A stretch of DNA of 64,000 nt from positions 868,001 to 932,000 of the forward strand of contig NZ_ML660052.1 in the NCBI RefSeq assembly GCF_007004665.1. Direction: 5' to 3'. The notes beneath the pieces were generated by a model. That model did not search any database. It was not told the DNA's origin and saw only the letters and a list, made by a program, of their open reading frames with translations. The position numbers and the translations under genes were made by a program. Shown here piece by piece: positions 51,816-60,371 of the stretch; position 1 is the first letter of the stretch; each line of letters opens with the position of its first letter. The stretch is from Denitrobaculum tricleocarpae. Its GTDB lineage: Bacteria; Pseudomonadota; Alphaproteobacteria; Kiloniellales; Kiloniellaceae.

Positions 51816-52265
51816 TCAGAATTCCTCTTCCGGCAGGTTGATCAGGCTGCCCGGATCGGTGAGCGCGTTGCGGATGTACTCGGGAATCGGAATGGCTTTC
51901 AGGCCGCCGTCCTCCTGGATCTGCGCATGAATGCGCACCGCGCGGCCCTCGGTGATCACTGCGCCGTCGCTGGACTGCACCGCCTTGCAGTCCCAGTGCA
52001 GCGTCGAGGTCCCCATCTTGGCCAGCCGGATCATGGTGCGGACCTTGTCGCCGTAGGCCGCCGGACCGACGAAGCGGAAGTGCACGTCGCCCATGACAAA
52101 GGCGGTGCGGTCTTCCTTGATCAGCTTATTGGTCGGAAAGCCCAGGGCGCGCAGCAGCTCATGTTCGGTCTCGTTGAACCAGGTGAACATCATGGGATAG
52201 TAGACCAGCCCGAAGGGATCCGACTCGCCCCAGGCCACCGTCAGCTCCCGTGAATACATAATCAT
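51816..52265 (-). CDS. 4-hydroxybenzoyl-CoA thioesterase-family enzyme
   Basis: 149 residues. Hotdog fold; the opening RELTVAWGESDPFGLVYYPMMFTWFNETEHELL carries the 4HBT catalytic Asp (SDPFG, near 17). Later TLHWDCKAVQSSDGAVITEGRAVRIHA supports the family. Hydrolyses an acyl-CoA of unknown identity. It converges with the ArsR-SRPBCC-MAPEG operon at a 33-bp gap. Confidence 0.88.
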   Translation of the reverse strand: MIMYSRELTVAWGESDPFGLVYYPMMFTWFNETEHELLRALGFPTNKLIKEDRTAFVMGDVHFRFVGPAAYGDKVRTMIRLAKMGTSTLHWDCKAVQSSDGAVITEGRAVRIHAQIQEDGGLKAIPIPEYIRNALTDPGSLINLPEEEF

Positions 52266-52425
52266 AGCGCGCGCTCTCCGTTTCTGTGCGTTGCGTCAAC
52301 AGGGTCGTCATTCGAACGCGTTTGTCCAGATGATTGTTGCGGTGGGGGCATCGTTCCCGAACCTGCTGTCGAGCGCCGTCATTCCCTGCTAACCTCTGCG
52401 TTCTGAGCTTTTTGGGGGGCGACCT

Positions 52426-52716
52426 ATGGCCGCTTATGTGATTTTCGATGTCGATATCCATGATGCCGTGAGTTACACGGAGTTCATGACCAAGGTGAAG
52501 CCGGCCCTGGCAGAAGCGGGTGCGCGCTATCTCGCACGCGGCGGGGAACACAAGGTCTACGAAGGCGACTGGGAGCCGCGCCGGATCGTGCTGCTGAAAT
52601 TCCCTTCGGTCGAAGCCTGGGAGGGTTTTTACAACGGCCCGGTCTATCAGGGCCTGAAATCTATCCGGGACGCCTGCAGCAGCGCGCGACTGGTTGCCGT
52701 GGAGGGACTGGGTTAA
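52426..52716 (+). CDS. DUF1330 protein
   Basis: 96 residues of the DUF1330 ferredoxin-like (dimeric alpha-beta barrel) family: AAYVIFDVDIHDAVSYTEFMTKVKPALAEAGARYLARGG and RIVLLKFPSVEAWEGFYNGPVYQGLKSIR. Function unknown. Preceded by a ggggggcgacct purine-rich site. The next gene starts at its last base. Confidence 0.9.
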   Translation: MAAYVIFDVDIHDAVSYTEFMTKVKPALAEAGARYLARGGEHKVYEGDWEPRRIVLLKFPSVEAWEGFYNGPVYQGLKSIRDACSSARLVAVEGLG

Positions 52717-52991
52717 TGGTTGATCGCAGTGTCTGGGTCTTCTCGGGTGCCGGGAGCCGGTTTGCGTCGGGTATCTTTGCGGATAAAGACACGGCATGCG
52801 CCTGGATTTCAAAACACAAGCTCTCCGGTCTTTTGACCCGGTATCCACTGGGGGAGGGTGTCTATGACTGGGCGATAGCAGAGAATTACTTCAGCCCGAA
52901 CAAACCACACGAGACGACGCCGGAGTTCATCCAAGGCTTCACCAGCGCCTCCCAGGAGCACTATCACTTCGAGGATGGAGTCTGCGGCTAG
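52716..52991 (+). CDS. Small protein, DUF7710-like
   Basis: 91 residues starting at the last base of the DUF1330 stop. The opening VWVFSGAGSRFASGIFADKDTACAWISKHKLSGLLTRYPLGEGVYDWAI looks like the small DUF7710-type family known from short bacterial proteins, but the assignment is from memory of the pattern. Its stop abuts the convergent dld stop with no gap. Confidence 0.75.
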   Translation: MVDRSVWVFSGAGSRFASGIFADKDTACAWISKHKLSGLLTRYPLGEGVYDWAIAENYFSPNKPHETTPEFIQGFTSASQEHYHFEDGVCG

Positions 52992-54674
52992 CTATCCCGA
53001 AACCCGCCGCTTCTGCTTCGAGGTCTTCCCGATTCCCGGATTGAAGGAATTGGTCGGGTCCAGTTCCTCATAGAACGCCGCCAGTTCCGGCTTGGCTTCG
53101 TAGAGATGCCCGACATTATGCTCCGCCGGGTATTCCGCGCCGCGGTCGTCCAGCAGGGCGAGCATCTTCTGCTTGATCAGCTTCGGGTCGGCGCCCTTGC
53201 GCACCACGTAGTCTTGGTGAAAGACGTGGCAGAAGAAGTGCCCGTAGTAGAGCTTGGCCAGCAGGTCCTTTTCGATATCTTCGGGCAGGCTTTCCAGCCA
53301 GTCCTTGTCGTTGCGGCGTAGGGCGATGTCCAACGCCAGGATGTCCTCGACCTCCTTGCTGTGGATTGCCTGATACCGCACGGCGGCGCCCGCGGCGGCG
53401 AAGCGGTGCAGCATGGCCTTCTTGCCTTCCGCCGCATCGCAGAGGAACCAGTTCTCCGGGCCCATGACCTCGTTCAGCAGGCTCTCGGTCTGCTGCGCGA
53501 TGGCGGGGCCGACCTTCAGGATCAGGTGGTGTTCGAAGTCCTCGCGGTACTTCAGCATGCGTTTGGGCAGAGCCTCGGGCAGCAGGCCGGCGAAGAACTG
53601 CATGCTGCGGTCGACCAGGTTTTCCGGCAGGAAAGCGACCTTGTTGAGCACCGCGTCCAGGCGTCCCTTTGTCGTAAAGAAGAAGGGCAGGAAGCTCGTG
53701 CCGAGCCAGTGGATCATCAGCAGCGTGTCCTTGCCGTAGACCCGGGCGATGTCGAAGATCTCCCGGTGCAGGTACTCGCCGCTGACCGGCAGCTCCGGCA
53801 ATTCCGAGAGCATGCGCCGGCGCAGGCTGGTCAGGGCGGCGGGATCGTTGGTGCCGATGTAATAGACCTTCTCGCCGCTTGCCGCAGGGAAGGTGTCCAG
53901 GCGCACGGCGAAGACGGCGAGCTTCCCGGCGCAGCCCGAGGCTTCGCGCAGGCGCGTGGGATCGGCGTTGAAGCGGGCCGGGCTTGGCACATCGACCTCC
54001 CGGACCTTTTGCGCGTAGTCCTGGTCCGAGGCCTTGCCCGCGTTGTCGTCGATGTCGGTCTCGTCGAACTTGCCGCGTTCCAGGCGCTCCAGAATTTCCT
54101 CCGGCGTCTCGCCCAGATCGATGCCCAGGTGATTGACCAGCTCCAGGCGGCCGTCAGCGTGAAGCTGCGCATAGAGGGCCAGTTCCGTATAGGCCGGACC
54201 GCGCTGCACCAGGGAACCGCCGGAATTGTTGCAGACCCCGCCGACAACCGAGGCACCGATGCAGGAGGAGCCGATCACCGAGTGCGGTTGCCGACCGAAG
54301 GGTTTGAGCAGCTTCTCCAGTTTGTAGAGCGTGCCGCCAGGATGGCTGATGATCTGCCCACCCGCGCGGATGACGTGGATCTTATCCAGTCGCAGGGTGT
54401 TGATGATCACCACCTTGCGGTCGTAGCTGCCGTTTGGGGTCGAGCCTTCGGTCAGGCCGGTGTTGGCCGCCTGCATGATCACGATGCGGTCGGCGGCGAC
54501 GCAGGCCTTCAGGACCTGCCAGAGCTCGGGCAGACTGCTGGGAAAGACCACGGCTTCCGCTTCGCCGCTGCCGGAACGGAAGCCCTTGCGGTAGCGCTCC
54601 GACTTCTTGGGGTCGCTATAGACATCGCCGGCACCGACGATGGCGGCAAGTTCGTCGAGAAAGGTCGTGGCCAT
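52992..54674 (-). CDS. dld: Quinone-dependent D-lactate dehydrogenase
   Basis: 560 residues (E. coli Dld 571). FAD-binding PCMH domain with VVIMQAANTGLTEGSTPNGSY, and HPGGTLYKLEKLLKPFGRQPHSVIGSSCIGASVVGGVCNNSGG; the C-terminal part has the membrane-association and cap domain of D-lactate dehydrogenase. Oxidises D-lactate to pyruvate and passes electrons to quinones at the inner membrane. Last gene of the minus-strand lactate operon, 42 bp after dctQM. Confidence 0.94.
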   Translation of the reverse strand: MATTFLDELAAIVGAGDVYSDPKKSERYRKGFRSGSGEAEAVVFPSSLPELWQVLKACVAADRIVIMQAANTGLTEGSTPNGSYDRKVVIINTLRLDKIHVIRAGGQIISHPGGTLYKLEKLLKPFGRQPHSVIGSSCIGASVVGGVCNNSGGSLVQRGPAYTELALYAQLHADGRLELVNHLGIDLGETPEEILERLERGKFDETDIDDNAGKASDQDYAQKVREVDVPSPARFNADPTRLREASGCAGKLAVFAVRLDTFPAASGEKVYYIGTNDPAALTSLRRRMLSELPELPVSGEYLHREIFDIARVYGKDTLLMIHWLGTSFLPFFFTTKGRLDAVLNKVAFLPENLVDRSMQFFAGLLPEALPKRMLKYREDFEHHLILKVGPAIAQQTESLLNEVMGPENWFLCDAAEGKKAMLHRFAAAGAAVRYQAIHSKEVEDILALDIALRRNDKDWLESLPEDIEKDLLAKLYYGHFFCHVFHQDYVVRKGADPKLIKQKMLALLDDRGAEYPAEHNVGHLYEAKPELAAFYEELDPTNSFNPGIGKTSKQKRRVSG

Positions 54675-54716
54675 CGCAAGCTCCTCCGTTAGCGGCGTCC
54701 TCGGTTAAAGGTGCCC

Positions 54717-56786
54717 TCAGTTAAAGGCAACCGACGGCAACCAGGTCGCAAGTTCCGGGAAGCCGAAGACCAGGGCCAGGCCGGTCAACTGCAGCAGGAC
54801 GAAGGGAATGACGCCTTTATAGATATCGCTCAGCTTGACCTCCGGCGGACAGACACCCTTGAGGTAAAAGAGCGCGAAGCCGACCGGCGGCGTCAGGAAC
54901 GAGGTCTGTAGGGTCACGGCCACCAGGATCACGAACCACACCAATGCGGGCTCGTCGATCGCATCGAAACCGGGGATGTCCAGGCCCAGGGCATTCACGA
55001 TCGGCCGCATGAGGGGCAGGACGATCAGCGTGATCTCGATCCAGTCCAGAACGAAGCCCAGCAGGAAGACGATCAGGAGGATAAAGATCACGGTGCCTTG
55101 CGGACCCAGGCCGGTGGAGTGGATCATGCTCTCGATCAGTTCGTCGCCGCCCAGCTCGCGCAGGACGTAAGAGAAGACCGTGGCGCCGATGAAGATGGCG
55201 AAGATGTAGGCCGTGGTGTTGAAGGTGGAGATGCAGACGGTGGCCAGCTTCTTCAGGTTCAGTTTTCGGTAAGCCACCGCCAGGATGGTGGCTCCGATGG
55301 CACCGACGCCCGAGGCTTCGGTGGGTGTTGTGATGCCTGCGAAGATCGAACCCAATACAGCGAAGATCAGCAGCACCGGCGGCAGCACCGCGATCAGAAC
55401 CTCTTTCACCGCATGCCAGTCCGGCGCCTTGGCGTCTTTGGGCACCGGCGCGGAGGAGGGGCTGACCAGGCCCACCACCAGAATGTAAATCAGATAGAGA
55501 CCGCCGATCACCAGACCCGGGAAGAGGGCGGCCATGAAGAGATCGCCGACCGACAGCGCCATCTGGTCCGCCATGATCACCAACATGATCGAAGGCGGGA
55601 TCAGAATGCCCAGCGTACCCGAGGCTGCGATGGTGCCGGTGGCCAGCGGTTTGGAGTAACCCTGATTGACCATGGCGGGCAGGGAGAGAACGCCCAGCAG
55701 CACGACCGAGGCGCCGATGATGCCCGTCGAGGCCGCCAGGATGATGCCGATGGCGGTCACAGTAATGGCGAGCCCCCCGCGCACGGTTCCGAAAAGCCGC
55801 TGCATGGAGGTCATCAGGCGCTCGGCCACGCCGCTCTCGTCCAGCATCAGGCCCATGAAGATGAACATAGGCAGGGCGACCAGAACCGCGTTCGACATGG
55901 TGGCATAGACCCGGTTCACCGTGGCGCCCAGGGTCAGGTAATCCAGGCCGGTCAGGGTTTCCTCCAGCCCGGTCCAATTCATCAGGCCGTTGTCGAAAAG
56001 AAAGGCGACGCCGCAATAGAGCACGCCGACGCCGGCCAATACCCAGGCTACCGGAAAGCCGGTGAAGAGCAGGCCGATGAAGGTCATGAACATGGCGACG
56101 ACGAGCTTCTCTTCCGTCGTTTCCACCAGGGTTCCCAGCACGAAGGCGACGGCGGCGAAGCTCGCCAGGATAAAGAAGATCCGCGCCCAGCCCGCGCCGA
56201 TCTGATCGCGTTCCGCGGTCAGCAGCGCATGGCCGCTGTGGATCAGCCTTGCTAGCGCGGCCACGGCCAGCAGCACGAAGCTGATCGGAATAACCGCCTT
56301 GAAGGCCCAGCGTGCAGGCAGGCCCGTGGGACTGTCCGAGCGCTCGTTGACCCGGAAGGACTCGTAGAAGTAATCGTACCCCTGATCGACCATCAGGTAT
56401 ATGAAGGGCGCGAGCAGCAGGACGATGCCGAGGATCTCGATGGTCCGCTTGACGTTGTCGCGCAGGCTCATATGCACGATGTCGACCCGCACATGGCTGT
56501 CTTTCACCATGGCGTAGCTCAGGCCGATCATGGTGCCCAGGCCGTAGAAGTGCCACTGGATCTCGTCCAGCTTGGGATAGTTTTCGTTGAAGAGGTAGCG
56601 CAGGGAGACCTGGGCGATGATCGCGACGATCAGCGCGACGTTGGCCCACATGACCACATGGCCGATCGAGGTGACGATGCGGTCCAGCATGACGGCAAAG
56701 GCCTGCCGGTCCGGTTCTTCATGCTCCAGGATCTGCTCGTAGAGCTCGATTGGATCGGTCTGGTTTTCTTCGCTTCTGCTGGTCAT
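54717..56786 (-). CDS. Fused TRAP transporter permease (DctQM)
   Basis: 689 residues: an N-terminal DctQ small subunit (about 30-215, four helices, TSIGHVVMWANVALIVAII) joined to a DctM large subunit (about 225-680, with PMFIFMGLMLDESGVAERL, GTIAASGTLGILIPPSIMLVI). Fused DctQM are common in alphaproteobacteria. Takes up substrate delivered by the DctP protein, driven by the sodium gradient. Adjacent dld suggests D-lactate. Starts 222 bp after dctP, a gap that holds two hairpins. Confidence 0.94.
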   Translation of the reverse strand: MTSRSEENQTDPIELYEQILEHEEPDRQAFAVMLDRIVTSIGHVVMWANVALIVAIIAQVSLRYLFNENYPKLDEIQWHFYGLGTMIGLSYAMVKDSHVRVDIVHMSLRDNVKRTIEILGIVLLLAPFIYLMVDQGYDYFYESFRVNERSDSPTGLPARWAFKAVIPISFVLLAVAALARLIHSGHALLTAERDQIGAGWARIFFILASFAAVAFVLGTLVETTEEKLVVAMFMTFIGLLFTGFPVAWVLAGVGVLYCGVAFLFDNGLMNWTGLEETLTGLDYLTLGATVNRVYATMSNAVLVALPMFIFMGLMLDESGVAERLMTSMQRLFGTVRGGLAITVTAIGIILAASTGIIGASVVLLGVLSLPAMVNQGYSKPLATGTIAASGTLGILIPPSIMLVIMADQMALSVGDLFMAALFPGLVIGGLYLIYILVVGLVSPSSAPVPKDAKAPDWHAVKEVLIAVLPPVLLIFAVLGSIFAGITTPTEASGVGAIGATILAVAYRKLNLKKLATVCISTFNTTAYIFAIFIGATVFSYVLRELGGDELIESMIHSTGLGPQGTVIFILLIVFLLGFVLDWIEITLIVLPLMRPIVNALGLDIPGFDAIDEPALVWFVILVAVTLQTSFLTPPVGFALFYLKGVCPPEVKLSDIYKGVIPFVLLQLTGLALVFGFPELATWLPSVAFN

Positions 56787-56870
56787 GACAGGCGCCTCTT
56801 CCCATGAGAGGCCGATGCAGGTTTCTCACCGATGCGGTGAACGGCCCTCAGACTCTCTTTGAAATGTGGT

Positions 56871-56891
56871 GGACGCCTTGGGGCGTCTTTT
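56871..56891 (+). terminator. Terminator-like hairpin on the opposite strand
   Basis: gacgcc-ttgg-ggcgtc followed by ttttt on the plus strand, within the dctP-dctQM gap. No plus-strand gene ends here, so it might stop antisense transcription. Confidence 0.5.
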
Positions 56892-56954
56892 TATCTGGGA
56901 GGTCCATCGTTGTCCGATGGTTTCGGGGTCGCTGGTTCCGCGACCGGTTGTTGA

Positions 56955-57000
56955 GCGAAGCAGGCGGCCCCCATGGATCCCGGGCGGCCGCCTGCAGTCT
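56955..57000 (-). promoter_or_regulatory. Intercistronic hairpin after dctP
   Basis: Perfect 10-bp arms gcaggcggcc (56960-56969) and ggccgcctgc (56986-56995), with an extra gcgaa/ttcgc pair outside after a small bulge. It follows the dctP stop by about 10 bp on the coding strand without a T-tract; a stabiliser or partial terminator. Confidence 0.65.
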
Positions 57001-57008
57001 TCGCCTTT

Positions 57009-58082
57009 TTACTGGCTGCGCGGCAGGAAGGCGTTGGTCTTCCAGAGCGCGTAGCCCTCGCGGAAGCCGTTCATGTCGTCGAGGACCTTCTTGAAGAATT
57101 CGTTATTGCCGGCTTCTTCGGCAGCAACTTCTTCCCAGGTCGTGCGATAGAGGTTCAGCATCTCGTCGGACCACTGCTTCATCTGGACGCCGTGTTTTTC
57201 GACGTTCTCGATCAGCGCGGCATGCTGGATGGCCTCGCCCTCGGCGAAGCTGTCGGCCATGGAGGCCTTGCAGGCATTCTCCATGATGGCCTTGTGCTGG
57301 TCGGACATGCCGTTCCAGACGTCCTTGTTGATCAGCACTTCGAAGACCGTGGCCTGCTGATGCCAGCCGGGGAAGTAATTATACTTTACCAGCTTGTGGA
57401 AGCCGAGGCGGGCATCGATCGCGGGCATGGAAAACTCGGTGGCGTCGATCGCACCCTTTTCCAGGGCCGGGAAGATTTCGCCGCCGGGCAGCAGGGAAGT
57501 GGCCACGCCGAGCTTCTGCATGACTTTGCCGCCCAGGCCGAAGAAGCGCATCTTCAGGCCGTTCAGATCTTCAGCGGAATTGATTTCCTTCGAGAACCAG
57601 CCCGAGGTTTCCGGTGCGATGATGGCGCAGGGCAGAACCTTCACGTTGTAGCCCGCCTGGTCGTACATCTCCTGATAAAGCGTCAGGCCGTTGCCGTAAT
57701 ACATCCAGGCCATGTATTCGCCGGCTTCCGGTCCGAAAGGCACCGCCGAGAAAAGCGGCGAAGCGGGGATTTTACCGGCCCAGTAACCTGCCGTGGCATA
57801 TCCGGAGTTGATCTTGCCGGAAGAAACGGATTCCAGAATCTCGAAGGGCGGGACCAGCTTGTGCGGCTCATAGACCTTCATGCGCAGTGTGCCGCCGGAC
57901 ATCAGGTTCAGCTGTTCGGCAACCCGTGGAATGGGCGAGCCCAGGCCGGGCAGGGACGTCGAGAAGGCGATCGGGGTTTTCAGCAACAGCTTGTCGGCGG
58001 CCTGTGCGCCGGATGGGGCGCCGGTTGTGGCTGCGGCCGTAAGCGCGGCGGCGGCCGCAAGTCCAATGAGAGCGTGTTTCAC
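57009..58082 (-). CDS. dctP: TRAP transporter substrate-binding protein DctP
   Basis: 357 residues from a GTG at 58082, preceded by ggagg five bases upstream; a GTG at 58094 would place the ribosome site inside the gene. Signal peptide VKHALIGLAAAAALTAAATT with cleavage near QAADK. The TRAP SBP features include the substrate-clamping Arg region LKMRFFGLGGKVMQKLGV and ATEFSMP (near 205). Class of TRAP proteins that bind organic acids, with an FAD-oxidase linked transporter; D-lactate is inferred from dld. Confidence 0.93.
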   Translation of the reverse strand: MKHALIGLAAAAALTAAATTGAPSGAQAADKLLLKTPIAFSTSLPGLGSPIPRVAEQLNLMSGGTLRMKVYEPHKLVPPFEILESVSSGKINSGYATAGYWAGKIPASPLFSAVPFGPEAGEYMAWMYYGNGLTLYQEMYDQAGYNVKVLPCAIIAPETSGWFSKEINSAEDLNGLKMRFFGLGGKVMQKLGVATSLLPGGEIFPALEKGAIDATEFSMPAIDARLGFHKLVKYNYFPGWHQQATVFEVLINKDVWNGMSDQHKAIMENACKASMADSFAEGEAIQHAALIENVEKHGVQMKQWSDEMLNLYRTTWEEVAAEEAGNNEFFKKVLDDMNGFREGYALWKTNAFLPRSQ

Positions 58083-58177
58083 AATTTCCTCCACTGTGAG
58101 TCAGGTTGATCTCGGAATTGCTTTGATCCCGGGCGGCAGTGCCAGCGGCCGGATCCGTCAATTTCTTTTATTCTTGA

Positions 58178-58202
58178 GAGTGGTAAATATTCTTTACCAC
58201 TC
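58178..58202. promoter_or_regulatory. Candidate FCD-regulator operator at the lactate operon promoter
   Basis: gagtggtaaa-tattc-tttaccactc, perfect 10-bp arms and 5-base spacer, 96 bp upstream of dctP. It includes the TGGT...ACCA ends seen in FadR/LldR-type sites. Confidence 0.65.
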
Positions 58203-58406
58203 AGAGAGTCAAATAATTTGTTTACCTCTGGCTGCTAAAGGCGGGTGGAATGGGTCGAAAATTGCCCTGAATTCGCAAGGAAATTTCCAGTCTCTGGACC
58301 ATCACAGGCTGTCTGTTAGCTTCTGTGAATCAAGGGCTTGGCGTCGTGACGTCAGATTTCTCATGACGCCGGGTTTTCAAAAATCTATAGTGGACAAAAT
58401 AAATTA

Positions 58407-58430
58407 CCTCTCACGAACGAACGTGAGGGG
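58407..58430. promoter_or_regulatory. Palindrome before the FCD regulator gene
   Basis: cctctcacg-aacgaa-cgtgagggg, 9-base arms with one mismatch, 17 bp before the start. Possible autoregulatory site or mRNA hairpin. Confidence 0.45.
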
Positions 58431-58446
58431 CAGCGGGTGAGCTGAA

Positions 58447-59232
58447 ATGCGGGAAGCGGCGAAGTTTTTGTTCGAGCCCATCGATCATGGATCGGTCGCC
58501 GACGCGGTGGTCGAGCAGATCGAGACCCTGATTGTCGCGGGCGTCCTCAAGGAGGGCAGCAAGCTGCCGTCCGAGCGGGAGATGGCCGAACTCTTCGATG
58601 TCTCCCGGCCCAAGCTGCGTGAAGCGCTCAAGCGTCTGGAGGATCAGAATTTGATCGAGGTGCGCCACGGCGAAGGCTCGGTGATCGCGCCCCTGATCGG
58701 CAAGGCGCTTAGTCCGGCGTTGGTCGATCTCTACGCACGGCACCCGGTCGCCTTTTTCGACTATCTGGAATACCGCCGCGAGCAGGAGTCTTTCGCGGCG
58801 CGCCTGGCCGCCGAGCGCGCGACCAAAGCAGATAAAGAGATTCTGACCCGCATCATGGCTGACATGGTCGCGGCCCACGAGGCGGATGACAGCGAGGCCG
58901 CCCAGCGCGCCGACATCGGCCTCCATGTGGCCATCGCCGACGCCAGCCACAATTCAACGCTCATCCATATGATGGCCTCGGTCTACGACCTGACCAAACG
59001 CGGGGTCTTTTACAATCGGGATTTCCTGCGTGCCGTCGACGACAACGGCGCGATGCTGCTGGAACAGCACCTCGCCATCGGCAAGGCGATTGTCGGGGGC
59101 GACCCCGAAGCCGCCGCCGCCGCCGCCCGCGCCCACTTGGATTTCGTCGAGCAGTCCTTCCGCGTCGGCCAGGAAAAAATCAAACGCGAGGCCATCGCGA
59201 AGAAACGGCACAGTCTGTCGGCGTCCGGGTAG
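58447..59232 (+). CDS. FadR-subfamily (FCD) GntR regulator, LldR-like
   Basis: 261 residues. GntR winged helix at about 15-80 (DAVVEQIETLIVAGVLKEGSKLPSEREMAELFDVSRPKLREALKRLE), then a helical FCD domain with metal-binding His/Asp positions (DIGLHVAIADASHN, LLEQHLAIGKAI). The FadR subfamily includes LldR and PdhR. It is divergent from the D-lactate uptake and oxidation operon and is the obvious regulator. The start is ATG with agctgaa upstream. Confidence 0.9.
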   Translation: MREAAKFLFEPIDHGSVADAVVEQIETLIVAGVLKEGSKLPSEREMAELFDVSRPKLREALKRLEDQNLIEVRHGEGSVIAPLIGKALSPALVDLYARHPVAFFDYLEYRREQESFAARLAAERATKADKEILTRIMADMVAAHEADDSEAAQRADIGLHVAIADASHNSTLIHMMASVYDLTKRGVFYNRDFLRAVDDNGAMLLEQHLAIGKAIVGGDPEAAAAAARAHLDFVEQSFRVGQEKIKREAIAKKRHSLSASG

Positions 59233-59339
59233 GCAGGCTGCTTTCAGTTATCACGCTTCCGCCTTGTTATTGGCGTCAAATTATCATCCGATAGGGTCGG
59301 AAAAGGATCTCATGCTCTTCGATCACCGTTAGGAAAGCC

Positions 59340-59837
59340 ATGTCCTCTCTGACCCGCCGCCATTTCTTTCCCTGCCTGCTGTCCGGAGTCTTCACGGCTT
59401 CCCTGCTGGCCTTCAGTCCTCAAGGTTTTGGCCAGGAAGCGACCTGGGACCGTGCTCAGAACATTACCGACGCTGCCGTCGCCATTGCCGTGATTCAAAA
59501 GGAAAAGGGGTCCAGGGGCGCTTTCGAGGTTATCAAGACCTGCTATGAGACGGCCATCGAACCGGCGGAGAGCTACACGCAAGGGGTCGAACGCTGTCTG
59601 ACCCAGGATATCATCAATTCCCGCATGACAGCCGCCTTCTACGGTTCACTGTCGGCGGAGGCGCGCGAACGCAACGGCGTGCCGGCGCCCGAGACGATCA
59701 CCGACGCCATGGGCAAGCGGGTCAGCGCCACTTTCGCGCGGCTGGAGGTCCCACCCGCCACGGCGCGCGAGATCGTCACGGTGATCAACGGCGAGGGCGA
59801 GACCGCCTTCAGGAAGGCGCGCTTCCCGCAGCAGTGA
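59340..59837 (+). CDS. Exported protein of unknown function
   Basis: 165 residues. N-terminal SLTRRHFFPCLLSGVFTASL contains RRHFF, which fits a Tat-type signal; cleavage near GFGQEA at residue 31-33. The mature part is helical with two cysteines (KTCYETA, ERCLTQD) and no recognised domain. It could be a small cofactor-binding or scaffold protein. Single gene. ATG with aggaaagcc upstream. Confidence 0.7.
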   Translation: MSSLTRRHFFPCLLSGVFTASLLAFSPQGFGQEATWDRAQNITDAAVAIAVIQKEKGSRGAFEVIKTCYETAIEPAESYTQGVERCLTQDIINSRMTAAFYGSLSAEARERNGVPAPETITDAMGKRVSATFARLEVPPATAREIVTVINGEGETAFRKARFPQQ

Positions 59838-59968
59838 GACCTCACGGCAGGCTCGGACGGAGCTGAGTTCGGGCCGGTTCCAGATGGGTCCCCGGGGCTG
59901 TGATAGGTCATGGACAAAGCCTCTCTAAGGTCCGATAGTTCGCGTCCCCGCGAACAGGATGTTTCTCA

Positions 59969-60331
59969 ATGACCTACGAAGAATTCAACGCCTTCTGCGC
60001 ATCGCTGCCTGCCACCACTTTTGTGGAGCAGTGGGGCGGGGCGCAGGTCTGGAAGGTCGGCGGCAAGGTCTTCGCCATCGGCGGCTGGGGCGACGATCAG
60101 CCGGGCTTCACCTTCAAGACCAGCGAGCTTTCCTACGAGATCCTGAAGGAGCAGCCGGGCCTGCGCCCCGCGCCCTATCTGGCCTCGCGCGGCATGAAGT
60201 GGATCCAGGACTACGCCCAGCCGGGCCTCTCCGACGATGACCTCAAAGATTACCTGCGCCAGTCCCACCTGATCGTCTCCCAGGGCCTCTCGAAAAAGAA
60301 ACAGCGCGAGCTGGGGCTGATCGAGGCCTAG
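59969..60331 (+). CDS. MmcQ/YjbR-family protein
   Basis: 120 residues. The family motif is visible: MTYEEFNAFCASLPATTFVEQWGGAQVWKVGGKVFAIGGW, followed by LRPAPYLASRGMKWIQDYAQPGLSDDDLKDYLRQSHLIV. Predicted DNA-binding-like or CyaY-like fold; function unknown. Confidence 0.9.
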   Translation: MTYEEFNAFCASLPATTFVEQWGGAQVWKVGGKVFAIGGWGDDQPGFTFKTSELSYEILKEQPGLRPAPYLASRGMKWIQDYAQPGLSDDDLKDYLRQSHLIVSQGLSKKKQRELGLIEA

Positions 60332-60371
60332 ACGCTTCTTCACGAGGATACTTCGTAAGCCAGGAGCCAGT

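Larger units (their letters stand above)
58083..58446. promoter_or_regulatory. Divergent promoter region of the lactate operon and its regulator
   Basis: 364 bases without a gene, AT-rich at 58160-58220 and 58380-58410. Holds the two palindromes described separately; no other structure is seen. Confidence 0.6.

Noticed and set aside
53361-54692. 443-codon frame opposite dld
   Set aside because: Antisense shadow; dld is complete.
54817-56649. 610-codon frame within the DctQM gene
   Set aside because: Frame-shifted shadow of a clear TRAP permease; no membrane pattern of its own.
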